A stretch of DNA of 64,000 nt from NCBI GenBank assembly GCA_029204225.1, contig CM055092.1:61173279-61237278 (forward strand), given 5' to 3'. Below are positions 11,080-22,596 of the stretch, in pieces. The notes beneath the pieces were generated by a model, which worked only from the letters and a program-made list of their open reading frames with translations, ran no database searches and was not told the origin of the DNA. The DNA is from Diphasiastrum complanatum. Its lineage: Eukaryota > Streptophyta > Lycopodiopsida > Lycopodiales > Lycopodiaceae. Each line of letters begins with the position of its first letter. Within the stretch, counting starts at the first letter, position 1. The position numbers were made by a program, and so were the translations under genes.

Positions 11080-12441
11080 CTCTTCCAGATTTGGAAGTCC
11101 ATCTTGTATTGCAAGCCAATTAAAAAAGTGTTTGGCATTGCTTATTGTATACCAATTACAGCTGACAGAGTCAACCTGTTGGGAGGACTGCAGAATCCAA
11201 ATTTTAACATTATGAGATATCGGATCAACGCGCAGGATGTTAGAATAAAATCTACAACGGAAACAAGCGCGCGTCGAACTGATATCAAAAAAATATTGAT
11301 TGAATATCGGATTAGCGCGCACGTTATGAAAATTAACCAATCAATAACTACAAGGGCACATCGAACCGATATTGAAAAATTTATACCTCTGCATCAACCA
11401 TTTTCAGCTTTGAATATGCTTTTGCATTTGGTACTGGAAAAAGTTCCAATATTTTCTGGATATGGGTTCTGGCAATTTTGTGTGTGTGTGTGTGTGTGTA
11501 ATAGAGTTCATCTTTAAACAAACTAGATTACACACACCCTCATCATTGACGTACAAGGACAATACATATAAGCTCCAATGATCACTGCAATCAGAAAACA
11601 ATAAATTTATGAGAATCAATGTGAAATCAAAATTCATATAAAAAATTCAATATAATAAAATCTAAAAAAAAGACACTTACTTTGTTATGTATGGCAGCAT
11701 GAGAACTGGAGTCCCCAGTTTGACGTATTGGAGCATATCATCGTGCAGACTTTTGAAATCAGAAAAATCAAATGCAGCCATGAATTGAAGGGGAAACAAG
11801 ACAACATCTATAAACAATGGGGTCTGGAAAAACTCCATCTAGTACTGAATTGCCCCACCTCCTACATTGTTCCCTAGCATTTTATCCTTACTTTCTAATT
11901 CACTTGTATCTAATCTAGAAAGGGGGAGGCCATCATTGGTCTTCGGCATCCTAAAACTATATCGATGACCTAAACCATTAAGATACGTGTTTAACAATTG
12001 ATCATACTGTACATATTGAGGAGTATTTACAAAGGCAAGTGCAGGGGGTGACAGAAGTAATACAGATAAACCACAAAAAAAATCGTCATTCAAAATTGAT
12101 TCTACTTTTACACTAACAAAATCATCTTAATCATTTTCAAGAACAGGAGGAGGGGAACTAATATTTACGGGGTTAGGAGGAGGAGGAGATTTAGGAGGTG
12201 GAGATTTATTAGGAGAGGAAGATTTAGCAGGAGAAGTTAAAGATGAAGTTCTGGAAGGAGAAGAATGAGACTTAGGAGGAGAATGCCTAGAAGAAAAAAT
12301 AGTATTCAGAGGAGATGGCTTGGAAAAATCCCTCACTTTATTTGGAGGGTCAAGAGACCTCCTCTTCTTTGAAACACTCCCGTTCTGTATACAGCATAAC
12401 CATCGTCTGCCAGGCACGCTGATCTGATATCCCATACGCAT
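11080..12441 (-). pseudogene. Ulp1-like cysteine protease gene, decayed
   Basis: Read on the minus strand. Exon 1 (12441-11681) has a Ser/Pro-rich N-terminal half, two in-frame stops (about 12,127 and 11,839), then a region ending LMLPYIT. A GTAAGTG donor follows, and exon 2 begins at 11584 after a TTTTCTGATTGCAG acceptor with NDHWSLYVLSLY, the His-Trp signature of Ulp1/C48 peptidases. Exon 3 (11187-11080), between CTGCAG and GGTAGT, reads QQVDSVSCNWY, resembling the catalytic-cysteine motif (Q..S.DCG) with Gly changed to Asn. Ulp1 proteases remove SUMO-like modifiers and are common in plant transposons. The region between exons 2 and 3 holds a (GT)10 run and two 90-bp repeats. The family call is an inference from motif order. 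Confidence 0.55.
11216..11382. repeat. Two imperfect ~90-bp tandem units
   Basis: Units beginning ATATCGGATYARCGCGCA near 11,216 and 11,306 share a GCGC core and a RTCGAACYGATAT end. They lie in the presumed intron of the Ulp1-like relic. A related GCGCGTTGCACCGATATCAG-type string recurs near 12,700 beside the divergent gene. Confidence 0.6.
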
Positions 12442-12731
12442 AAAATCATACTGGAACGCATAATGAAAGACTTATGAAAATGTTCTAAATGAATATTATC
12501 TCAAAAGAAATTTTTTTGTCTTTACGGTGCCTAAATAGATCAAGAAATTGTAATAATTTTTCTTGTACACTTTTTTCAATGATATCCATTAATTATTTGT
12601 TTATAATTGGTTTAATTATTATTCTAGGAGGCTAGTGATTGTCTATTCAATGTATTCTGGTGCAGGTGCGCACTTTGCTTTATTCCTCTACAGATATCTA
12701 TCTGTCGCGTTGCACCGATATCAGATTCAAT

Positions 12732-14248
12732 ATGGCTAGTTCCTCTATGGCCTCAGATGACAAACTTATGGAATTTTTTAATGCCAGTGACATTCCATCT
12801 GACAAATTAGAGTATTTTGCTAGTATTTTTTTTTGTTCCCTTCGATATCGATAAGCTAGTTTATGAGAAACGTTATAATTTAATTTTTTATCTTGATAAT
12901 TTTTCTCAGATTATTAGTTCTCATGTTTTGGATATAGATAATTTTTGTTTCATTCATTTTGAGGACCTTGTACATTCCCAACCATCCTCTGAGCATAAAC
13001 ACAATAGAAAGTACTCTAACATGCATGACCATTTCAAAAGAAATATATACTGTGATATCCACAAAAGAATATGTCATCTTCTAATCAAAAGAATGACTTT
13101 TGTCTTCTACATATCTACTGAAATTCTAGATGATGAGTTTGTTGAATCTTCAACTATTCCATTGATCGAAGCATCTGCACCTGTTCCAGTTGATATAAAT
13201 GATGCAGACACTGATATAGGGGTTGAAGCTGAAGCATCTATGTAGATTATCAAAAAATTCTCCCTCGTTCTATAATCCTCTCTGATTCTCTTCCATCGGC
13301 ATCTCCTGTTAATCAATTAACTCTACTAGATGTTCCTTTTTATTTTTTAAATAATGAACGTTATATTTCATTTAAGATATAGAAGATGTATTGAATTTGA
13401 GAGAGGATGAAATCTTCTCAATTTTTGCTCAAAATTTATCAAATTTTTTTGACATTGTTGATTACTCATATGATGACCTTGAAAGTGAGATAGATTATGA
13501 TAAAGATGGCAATTGGAAATCTGGCAATGAGGCCTTGGAGGCCATGATTGAAAAATCTAAAGCCTATGAAAAAACTTTGTCTACAGAGGAGGAATTTTTG
13601 GAATTTTAAAAAAGATATCCCCCTAGGGCTAGATATATTCTCTCCAAAAATGTAGAGGCCATTGGAGGACATGACATTAGCAGAGCAAATATTGTTGATT
13701 ACGATGATTATGATCTGGTAAGTAGATATTATATTGGTATTGATATTGTTTAGTTTTCTTATTTCTTATTGGTATTGATATTGTTCAGTTTTTTTATTGA
13801 GTTTGTAGTGTTATGTATCATTTTTTAATTAATTTTCTTTTCTCGTTTACAGGATGCTATTGAAATAGATGCCTTTGGTATGAGACATGGAGACGTCCAA
13901 GGTGTATTAGCCGGAAGAAAAGATGTTTCTCTATCTCATTATTTGAAAAACTTTCAAAATAATGTATATATCATTCATCTATAATCCATATGCAACCATT
14001 GTCATTATGGCCATCAAATCATTATCAGTTTGTTAGGCGGCCATAAGTACACAAGAGGAACATATAAAATAATTTTTGAGAAGAGAGATTTGGCTATCAA
14101 GATATTGGGTTATATTCCCAATGAGACTACGAAAAGATCATCTGCAATGGCCCTTTATTCGGGTTACATTGATATGAGCAAGAAGAAAAATTTAAAATTT
14201 TTGGATCAATATGAAAGGAGATTATTCCTTCAAATACCATCCGTCTGA
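12732..14248 (+). pseudogene. Unrecognised intron-containing gene, probably transposon-borne and decayed
   Basis: A plus-strand coding-like series begins at an ATG at 12732 (MASSSMASDDKLMEFF). It needs a frameshift at the T-run near 12,829 and then continues to about 13,243. An acidic segment at 13,391-13,717 (one stop at 13,607) ends at a strong CTG/GTAAGT donor. The next exon, at 13,853-13,963, starts after CGTTTACAG in the same frame. A last segment at about 14,034-14,248 encodes GGHKYTRGTYKII and a basic C-terminus. I do not recognise the family. The spliced structure with stops and a shift argues for a once-real gene. It is divergent from the Ulp1-like relic 290 bp away. Confidence 0.45.
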
Positions 14249-14306
14249 ATTTTGAAGAGGATGATGATGATAATTAAATAATTTTCTGTAACAGATTTTT
14301 GATATA

Positions 14307-14709
14307 TTACAAGGATCTCTCTTTTGTAATGAATTTGAATGCCTTTCGAAATATCGTAATACTTGACGAGTTTTTAGCTTGATATCTAAATTGTGCTCTT
14401 CTGTAAAACCATTGAAAAAGTTGAACTAAATATTTATTTTTTGAATTGTGTCCTCCATGATTTGTTGTTCCATGAAATGCTCCCCTTGCTTGCCAATGAG
14501 ATTTTTCCATGCCTTGTGATGACCAGATACTTAAGCTCCCATGTTCCTTTGCAAAATAAGTTGCATGATGAAGAAGGATGGATGTGCTGCAAACAATAGT
14601 TTTGATTAGTTACATCAGCCAAAAAAAATATAAGCCTGAATGAAAAAATTACCAGATAATGATATAGATTAACACCATGTAATGAGTAACGTTGTCTTTT
14701 TTCCAACAA
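14307..14709 (-). pseudogene. Remnant of an unrecognised transposon-like protein with an intron
   Basis: On the minus strand an exon end near 14,660 has a CTG/GTAATT donor, and a downstream exon starts at 14,586 after CTATTGTTTGCAG. That exon is open to the stop at 14,307 and reads HHATYFAKEHGSLSIWSSQG, then EKSHWQARGAFHGTTNHGG and LFQWFYRRAQFRYQ. The pattern of an (E)K.H......THGG block and a W+.R block resembles tails of transposon-encoded proteins I have seen described, but I cannot name the family. It converges with the plus-strand gene upstream. Confidence 0.4.
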
Positions 14710-15140
14710 TCATATACAGATTTTACAAATGTGGTGCAATGATTTTGCAAAGTCCTCATACCTTATGATGATAGGTTTTCTTTCTTGATAACACCTATGA
14801 GTTTGTTTAAATTGGTCCACACTTGTCCCTTTTCCACTCGATTACTTCCTGGACGGATTTGATAATTATCATTCATGTTGATGCTATCCCATCAAGTCAT
14901 TAGTATATATGCATATATGTAAAAACCGAATGAAGCAAGGCTCAAAGGACACAAAGTATTTCAATACCTTTTTGATATTCTTCTATATATTGGATAATGA
15001 TATCATATCCTCAAGCTAAGATGATTACATTATTGGTATGACATTATATGTTGGGTATCATCTACTGATCATTCCAATGTTCCAATTGCCTCTAATGAGA
15101 AGATCATTCAATGTTCCAGTTACCTCTATTGGAACATGTA
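14710..15140. other. No recognised feature
   Basis: AT-rich sequence with no coding or repeat structure that I could support, apart from a short TTCCAATGTTCCA-like duplication at 15,075-15,130 leading into the tandem array. Confidence 0.4.
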
Positions 15141-15551
15141 CCCTCATGTCACTTCATTGGTCTTGTTGCAAGTCCTGCAATTTGTGTAGTACATGTTTTG
15201 TTTGCCCTTATGCTCCCAATTGATGTTGCAACATTCCTTCATGCCAATTTAGATTGACGTGGGGATGTATGTGCTTGCCCTCATGTCACTTCATTGGTCT
15301 TGTTGCTAGTCCTGCAATTTTTGTAGTACATGTTTTGTTTGCCCTTATGCTCGCAGTTGATGTTGCAACATTCCTTCATGCCAATTCAAATTGAGGTGGG
15401 GATGTGCTTGTTGCCCCTCATGTCACTTTATTGGTCTTGTTGCTTGTCCTGCAATTTTTGTATTTGTAGTACATGTTTTGTTTGCCCTTGTGCTTTGCAA
15501 GTGATGTTGCAACATTCCTTCATGCCAATTCAAATTGAGGTGGGGATGTAG
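15141..15551. repeat. Tandem array of three 137-bp units
   Basis: Units start with CCCTCATGTCACTT at 15141, 15278 and 15415, a constant 137-bp spacing. They carry the shared phrases TGGTCTTGTTGC, GTAGTACATGTTTTGTTTGCCCTT and GATGTTGCAACATTCCTTCATGCC. Divergence between units is low. Frames across it are by-products of the repeat. Confidence 0.92.
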
Positions 15552-16881
15552 TGGATTAAATAAAAGTCTATATGTGGTTTACATGTGAATTTGCATTGCA
15601 ATCTAAGCAAGGAAGTTGCAATTCAATTGGAGACAATATTGCTCTATAGTGATAACCAAGGTTGTATCCTTCTTTGTAAGAATGGTAATTTTCATAGAAA
15701 GAGAGCAAGGCATTTGGGATTACTATATCACTATGTATAGGATAAAATGGTAACATAAACGTACACTATGTATTGTCTTGCCATTTAATGCACGAGGCAC
15801 TCACAAGAAATAAGTTTACAATGTAAGGGATATTGATATTATGTGGCTATTAGTAAGTTTATGTTGAATCAAAAAAAGAGATGAAAGTTTACCTAAATTT
15901 TAGAGAAAGGCATGTCACAATAGCCAGGAAAAATGGATACAAATGGTTCTTAGCCCCTATGGGTTGGGAGGCCCAATCTTTATGTTCTTGGCCTTGGGAT
16001 CTAAAAAATATAGTATGGGCCCCAACCTTTTTTGATTTTTGTTAAAGCTCATGTGTGTGATATGTCTTCATTGTGAATGATCAATCCCTTAAAGCTTATT
16101 ATTATGAAATGCCATTTTCAGATCTTTCCAGACCTAAGATAGTTTTTCATGTGATCATTTGAGATTTTCGACTATAAAGTACAAATTACAGCTTCTTATA
16201 TGATCATTGACTATCCAAAAGAGTACTATATGAAGCTGAAGCAAGCAGGTATAGACATTGAAGAAAATACACGAAATTGAAACTAGTTTGAAGCTGTTTC
16301 TGACACCATGCATAATCGATTATGAGAATAGCTTCTCAAATTATTATAACACCGCTGACTACCCAGAACAGTACTGAGGCTGAAACTGCTTGCAAATCAA
16401 GACATTAGAGAAAGCATATTAGATTGAAGCAGTTTTCAATCTGATTCTGTCACCTTGCTAATTGAGTGGAAAGCCTTTAAACCATGTCGAAATTTATCCC
16501 CACAATCTGTAAACTCCCGGACACTAGAAGACAATAAAGAATGAATAATATTAATTAGATAATTTGAAATACATAAGAACAGCAAATTGATATTGATGTG
16601 AAATACTGATTCACATTAGAAGACACTGAAGAACGAAATGCAAAGATGCTCCTTACACTTGATATGAAATCGTTCTTATTGCATATTCTCGAAGCTACTT
16701 GCGTATACAATAAATAATGCAGGAATTATATAAACATTTGCTTTCTCGAAGGCTGAAGCGGATCCGGAGCGACACACCGGCGCCTTATTGAACTTAAATC
16801 TTCCTTTTCCGAGTTGTCTCATCTGCCTTTTCTAAACACGAACTTCCAAGCAACAGCAATACGCTGTAATTTATGCACAAA
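15552..16881. other. No recognised feature
   Basis: Intergenic-looking sequence. Two loosely similar stretches near 16,200-16,300 and 16,330-16,440 (GACTA...AGAGTACTATATGAAGC / GACTACCCAGAACAGTACTGAGGC) suggest an old local duplication. No coding homology was seen. Confidence 0.4.
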
Positions 16882-17115
16882 TTAAGGCAGTTTTTTCCGA
16901 ATGGCAGATAAACCAGAAGCTGCATCTCCTGGAATGGGAGGCCATGCCGGTGGCGCAGCAAAGAAAGGGCGACCACATTTTCCTTGAATTGAATGGCCCT
17001 GAACGCAAGTATGACTTGCATGCCGAATCCAACCAAATCCAAACAGGACAGTCGCAACCACTGCAATTACTATGAGACAAGTACATAGCTTGCACAGCTT
17101 CCCCACGAAACACAT
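16882..17115 (-). CDS. Possible small membrane protein (77 residues)
   Basis: A 77-codon frame starts at ATG 17115. It has a Cys-rich start (MCFVGKLCKLCTC), a hydrophobic segment of about 20 residues (LIVIAVVATVLFGFGWI), a short polar region and a Pro-rich end (PPAWPPIPG). This layout resembles small conserved plant proteins with one N-terminal membrane helix and a Pro-rich tail, but the match is from memory of the pattern only. No intron is needed and no frame damage is visible. An overlapping frame (17128-16871) lacks such features. It could be fortuitous. Confidence 0.42.
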   Translation of the reverse strand: MCFVGKLCKLCTCLIVIAVVATVLFGFGWIRHASHTCVQGHSIQGKCGRPFFAAPPAWPPIPGDAASGLSAIRKKLP

Positions 17116-18300
17116 TGTAGCGATTCAATCACTCAATGTGCTAACTGTTGGATAATGAAACTAAGGAGTAATTTCGCTTTTCTCAAAGCTATTCCGTAGT
17201 CCCGTTTGCTGAATGAATTGATCTCTTTAGTTCATATTCATAAGCGTGAAGTAAAATGCACAACAAGCTAGTTAAGATGTACTTCTGAAATTCATACCAC
17301 TCTACAGATGACAATCTATTGTCTTGCTCTGTATCAACCCTACACACATAGCAGAACAGTAGTTGCTGCAGCTCGCAGATCTTGCAAGTCACACTGCTAA
17401 AGATGTACTTTGCTTGAATAAATCAATTATGCACAAATAGCAGGAATTGAAGTTGCTGCAGCTCACAGATCTTACAAGTCACACAATGAGGACCCCACTC
17501 AACCCGGATGGATCTTCGTGCCTTCGATCTAACAACAATCAGCTGTTCATAGACAGATGTATGTATGCACACAAATCCTTCCAGCAGCAGCAAATGAATG
17601 AAGATTGGGAAGGAAGCGAAGAAGGGAAAGCAAAGGTAGGTGAGGTGAGTGAGATAACGGATGGTTTGAATTTTGAAAGACATATAAAAGAAAAAAGGGC
17701 GTCCCAACGGTAATCAAAATTCCAAAGCTACATTGATTGGCCATAATATGTACTTTGCTTATTTTCTTGGATTCTTTAGTATTGACTCTTAAGTCTTGAG
17801 GTAAACGTCCTCATCTACTCTAATCTCTCAACTTTCAAGACTCAAGTCATGCAAAACAAACACAAACACTCTTAACAACACTCTAGATAGTAAGTAGACT
17901 CTAAAATGTACGCTTTGAAGTCATCAAGTCTTGAATGTGGGTTCTCACTTTTGGGTCTCTAAGAGTCTCTTGCCATTGGTCCACAAGAATAGGGTAAGGC
18001 CCCGGGCGGGCCTTCCCCTGCCGTGACAATCTTTGATTTTTTTTTGGTTAAAAATAACCCACGATTTACTAAAAATAGTAAGTTTATGATTTCGATTTTC
18101 TAAAAATAATTGAAAGGTACTTTTTAATTATAGTAAAAGTGTCTTACAAAGTGTAATGCATTTTGAATGTGTCTAAAAATAGTAATGATGCATTACACAT
18201 TTATTATTTCTCCAAATCTTGAAATAATAAATGCGAGGGTGATATTGTGGCTTTTAAGGCTTCACAGAAATACACTATAAAAAAATCAGTAGGTTGTTAC
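17116..18300. other. No gene recognised; one short duplication
   Basis: Contains two copies of a ~38-bp phrase (GTTGCTGCAGCTC...AGATCTT.CAAGTCACAC) near 17,355-17,395 and 17,450-17,486. The remainder is AT-rich and non-coding as far as I can read. Confidence 0.45.
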
Positions 18301-18323
18301 GTGACATTAAGGGCCAGAGGGAC

Positions 18324-18449
18324 TTGAATCGACCGCAAGGCAACCGCAAACGAAGGAGTTGCGGTCCTTGACAGTTCTACCGAGTGTTGAATCAACCGCA
18401 AGGCAACCACAAATGAAGCAGTTTCGGTCCTTAACGGTTTTGACCAGTG
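18324..18449. repeat. Tandem duplication, 63-bp period
   Basis: Two units starting TTGAATC at 18324 and 18387 with shared ACCGCAAGGCAACC and CGGTCCTT phrases. The period is a multiple of three. They lie inside the Helitron relic. Confidence 0.8.
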
Positions 18450-18530
18450 TATAAAAGAACTCGCAGATAAAAGCGCTCTCCTTCAGACTAATAGTAGACA
18501 AAATACATTCATTTGATGGTAGTAATTCTC

Positions 18531-18783
18531 TGGCTATTGATTCTACGGATCCACCTACGATCTTCTATTATACACATACAGCCTTGGCAAGTCCCGATAA
18601 AGCAACTCTTGAGCTTCCAAATCCCCACTTCTATTCAACTCAAAGTATGTAGGGATTTTTTTGGCTATTGGTTCGACGGATCCACCTACAATCTTCTATT
18701 GTACACATTCATCATCGGCAAGTCCTGGTAAAGCAACTCTTGAGCTTCCAAATTTCCACTTCTATTCAACTCAAAGTATGCAG
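18531..18783. repeat. Tandem duplication, 131-bp period
   Basis: Two units starting TGGCTATTG at 18531 and 18662 share GGATCCACCTAC, AAAGCAACTCTTGAGCTTCC and CACTTCTATTCAACTCAAAGTATG. They duplicate the TAYFELN-coding segment of the Helitron relic. Confidence 0.88.
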
Positions 18784-19321
18784 TTAAAGTGGTTTCATAA
18801 GCTCCTTCTATAACCTCATGTAAATCATCCATGTCACTAAAGAACACCAAGTTATGTCCAAGGAGATGAACACCAAGTTATATCCAGGGAGATGAATTGC
18901 CAGTCTTGTCAGTACTAGCTTGTGAGCACTCATAGAAAGTCCAAAAAGTTGCCAGCAGACTTTGCTTGTTGAGAAACATTGTGCATTCAAAAACTACTCT
19001 ATCTCATTGACTGCACTTGATGTTTGACAACCATCCTCTACAGCCTCCGCCGTTAGCATATTTGGTCCCTTGTACACATACTTGTATAAATACTTCACAC
19101 TACGTATATGGACACACACACCTCTACATTTATGTGGCACTGAATATGTAGAGTCAATTGCAACCACCTATTGTATGGGACAACCCATCTATTGTCCATC
19201 TCGATTCCATGTGCCCAAACTTTTTCACCGTTGTCCCTACGTCTATATGAAAGGTATCCATTCACCATCAATGTCTCATCAATGAAGTTCTTAAAACACT
19301 TCCCATTTTTTATGCACGGGG

Positions 19322-19958
19322 TGTGAGAAATTTCAACTAGTTTTGCTATTTCATATTTGGCAACCAATTTGCATATTAGACTTGAAGTTTGACTTTTCAA
19401 AGTTATATTAGTCTAAAAGCATTTGAATAAACACTTTTGGAAAGTGTATAGTACACGAGTTTTTGGTAGATTCAATTTGAGTAGTAGAGACATTGAATCT
19501 AGTCACAAAAATAGTAGGGATTTTCATTATGGAGGGAAACCAAAGTTTAAAGTTAGGTTTGGACATTTTGACCTGTTATAAAAGGATGTAACTCGTGGGA
19601 AGAGAACACATTCTCTCTCTCTTATCTCATTTCATGCTTATACATGGTTCTCTTGCGTTCATCTATCTATCCATTGGTACACTATATTGGGGATATCTTG
19701 CAATCTTGTGTGTAGAATATTTATTTTATGTTATTTTCGGATCCACATGTGTAAAATACAGTAGCTTACTATTTATGTACGCACAAAAACTTCATCATAT
19801 CATACGTTTGATGTTTGATCAGGTTCTTAGTGAGTTTGCATATCTTTCATTAAGTAGATGTTGATTTTTTCACATTGGCAAGATTGGTAGAGGTGATCTA
19901 TTTCTAACCAAAGCTCAGGTTATGGGTTTGGATCTTGATTGATCCCAAATTCTTCACA
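19322..19958 (+). repeat. Copia LTR, family F (637 bp), with primer site attached
   Basis: It begins TGTGAGAAATTTCAACTAG and ends TTCTTCACA, followed directly by TGGTATCAGAGC (19959-19970), so it is a 5' LTR in plus orientation. It matches the 47,711-48,358 LTR along its length (shared GACTTTTCAAAGTT, TATAAAAGGATGTAACTCGTG and CATGCTTATACATGGTTCTCTTG). No gag follows, so the rest of the element is lost or beyond recognition. Confidence 0.88.
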
Positions 19959-19970
19959 TGGTATCAGAGC
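19959..19970 (+). promoter_or_regulatory. Primer binding site of the family-F copia fragment
   Basis: TGGTATCAGAGC directly after the LTR end, complementary to initiator methionine tRNA. Confidence 0.9.
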
Positions 19971-22596
19971 TTGCGTTTCAGGTTATGAAAGGATCTAGCA
20001 CATCTATCAAGGATTTTACCATGAAGGGAGCGAAAGCAATTAGGCATCTATGGCAGCCATGTTTCCTTCGAATGAGATATTCCGAATGAGTCGTGGAACG
20101 AGTATCAGTACACGAGAGAGTAATTATCAGAAAACATTCAACAGTGGGACACAAATAAGTAAATAGAGAATATCTATTAAGTTGTTGTGAATACAACTAT
20201 CAGATCATGATCCTATGCACTATGTGCTGTGATCATACTATGCTAGTTATAGATTGAATACTATCTCTACTTCTTGAATTACCTTCACTCTCTCTAAAAT
20301 CTATGATTCTATGGAATCAGATAGTCTGATACAAGGGAGTTCACATAGGAACTCTAATTCATGCTACCACTAATTATTGACTCTTCTTTACCTGATATGA
20401 ATCATCTCCTATTTCATTACTGATTTATTGTATGTATATACACATCAGTTGCAGTGTCGTGAAGGTTACAACTGTGCGGGTGCTCAGGAAGTGAGTTTAG
20501 GTGAGTAATCATTTAATTTTTTTATTTGGAAAAACATGGAGAGCTTTGTAGAATATTTAAAATATGCTCAAAACGTTAGCATTTGTCAGAAAAAGTCAGT
20601 TGTTAGAAAGCCATCTATTTGATCAAGTGTAAGATGGCAAAAAGAGGGGGCCCGATTTGTCTCTCAAATTTATAAACTAGGAGATTCGCCTTTCTCCCAA
20701 ACGCCAATGCCATATGATAAATGAAATTCGAAATTGCCAATTGCAAATTGCCATGACATATTTCAAATAGTCTACAAAGCTCGCAGATTGTTTTTTCAAA
20801 TGATATTCTTTATTCTGTACTTTGAAATTGATTCGTATTCAAAGATGATTTACTTTTGTCGATTATTCAATTCGTTTTGTTATTGTGATGAGTTGTTTCC
20901 TTCTGTTACATTCATACAAATTACCTCAACAATACGTATTGAATTTTGTCAACGTTTTATAATTCTGAATTTGATGGAACGGAACCTTGCTTCCATCATC
21001 ACATCTAGTAAATTTCCTTTTCTATAGAAAATAACTTCACGTACGTGAAGGTTGTCATTGATAAGACATCTGTCTCCTGATTGTGTCGTCATACATAGAG
21101 CTGGCCCTAGTCCCATAACTAGACTCACATATAGTGATCCAAACAAACATATTTTGCAGTAAGATTGAAAATGTTGTCTGATTCTCATTTACAAGTCGCC
21201 AAATCTATCATTCATTGGAAAAAGACCCCAAAATTTTGAGATCACGTAATAATAATAATAATTATGTGTTTTTACAACGTACATATTTCAATCTCTTACA
21301 GCCTATGAGGGTATCAAAAGCTATCGAAAATTGAACTCTAAGTTTTCATTTTCATTTAGATTATTAAATATTTGAAGCTTAAGTTTCTATGAATAATTAG
21401 CTTAACTCTAATCTTTGATACATATTTTGCATACCCATAGTGAATTTTTAACAAGGTGCAAGCCAAAATAATATATTGTTAATCTAAAATGACGATACAA
21501 GTATTTCAAAATCGACATCCAATTAGAATATGAATATTAGTTTGCAAAAATAAATCACTTTTATATTGACTACTGCTTTGAGCACTAAGCAAAAGACTTC
21601 ATCATGATCATATCATGATCTCAGATTCTCATGTCACAATTCAAAACCTACAAGCAACTATATGCACTCTTTGTGCAAAACACACACACTCTAAAACTCT
21701 AAAACTCATGAAAGCAAATTGAAGATCGTCGACTGCTGACGTGATTGGTGTGTCAGCTAACTATTACTATTATTATTATGCATCTACTTGGCTTCCTGAA
21801 GTACGAGTATCACAGGAGGTGTTAAGACGAATAGTCTATGAGATTTGCAGCAATAATAGTAGCATGAGAATAACAATTTACGGTCTTCTGATCAAAAGAA
21901 CGTTCATGTGGTCTGGACAGGTGAAGCTCGAAAGCTTCGATGGGCGCGTGATTATCGATAGACTACGTATATGCATAGGGTACGTATACAAAAATTTGAA
22001 CGTAAAGATGAAAAAGATAGGGGCAAGTCTTCTTTTTTGCCTCTGGTATTTTACCAAACGAACACACTACTCGTTCGCATGCAGTTGCTAATGCACGTTT
22101 TAATACAGGGTCCTGATGCATATGAAATGATTGTACATCTATCTTCATTTCTGAAAACTAAAACAAAAACTACTTTATATCAATATTAATTCACAGACAA
22201 CGATTCTGCTCGCATGCAAATACAGAAGCGTAGGTTGTTTGATCATTCTACACTCTTCGTCTACACTGCCCATGATAGTTTTGTTTAGCTATGATTCCTT
22301 AAACAAATCTCCGATGTCCCAGCTATGGGCGATCCTATTCGTGTACAAAATCAAGATATGTCTCTTGAACTCTATATACTAACAATTCCTAGGGCTACAT
22401 GTTTTCCCAAAAAACAAATTTAAGTTCTAAGATTAACTCACCATGCCAAAATAGCTCCGTTTCAACTCTTCAATTTAGAAACTATGATTACACTTTTCAC
22501 AACACGTGCATACAGAGAACGAGATGAACTTCACATAAATACCTGAAAACTCCTTCCTGTTGTCGCAAGAAAGACAAAATAGAGAAAAATAGACAA
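19971..22596. other. No recognised gene
   Basis: 2.6 kb of AT-rich sequence after the copia primer site. No gag frame, no recognisable protein domain and no long repeat was found. Frames here are short and lack domain signatures. Confidence 0.4.

Larger units (their letters stand above)
18310..19321 (-). pseudogene. Helitron replicase relic
   Basis: On the minus strand from 19,321 the frame reads PCIKNGKCFKNFIDET, YLSYRRRDNGEKVWA, DNRWVVPYNRWL and CHINVEVC. This is the ordered signature of the Helitron-like N-terminal region of Rep/helicase proteins. Further left, in broken frames, come a TAYFELN/LLYQDLP segment and GERFYLRVLLYTG, both typical of the region just before the helicase. Two internal tandem duplications (18,324-18,449 and 18,531-18,783) and many stops show it is dead. 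Known role of the family: rolling-circle transposition. A copia LTR begins exactly at 19,322. Confidence 0.75.

Noticed and set aside
17447-17713. 88-codon plus-strand frame with acidic middle
   Set aside because: No domain, partly built from a local duplication, and no supporting splice or start context.
18271-18500. CACTATAAAAAAATC with following repeats looked like a CACTA terminus with subterminal repeats
   Set aside because: The repeats are a 63-bp tandem duplication inside a Helitron replicase relic, and no matching opposite terminus was found.
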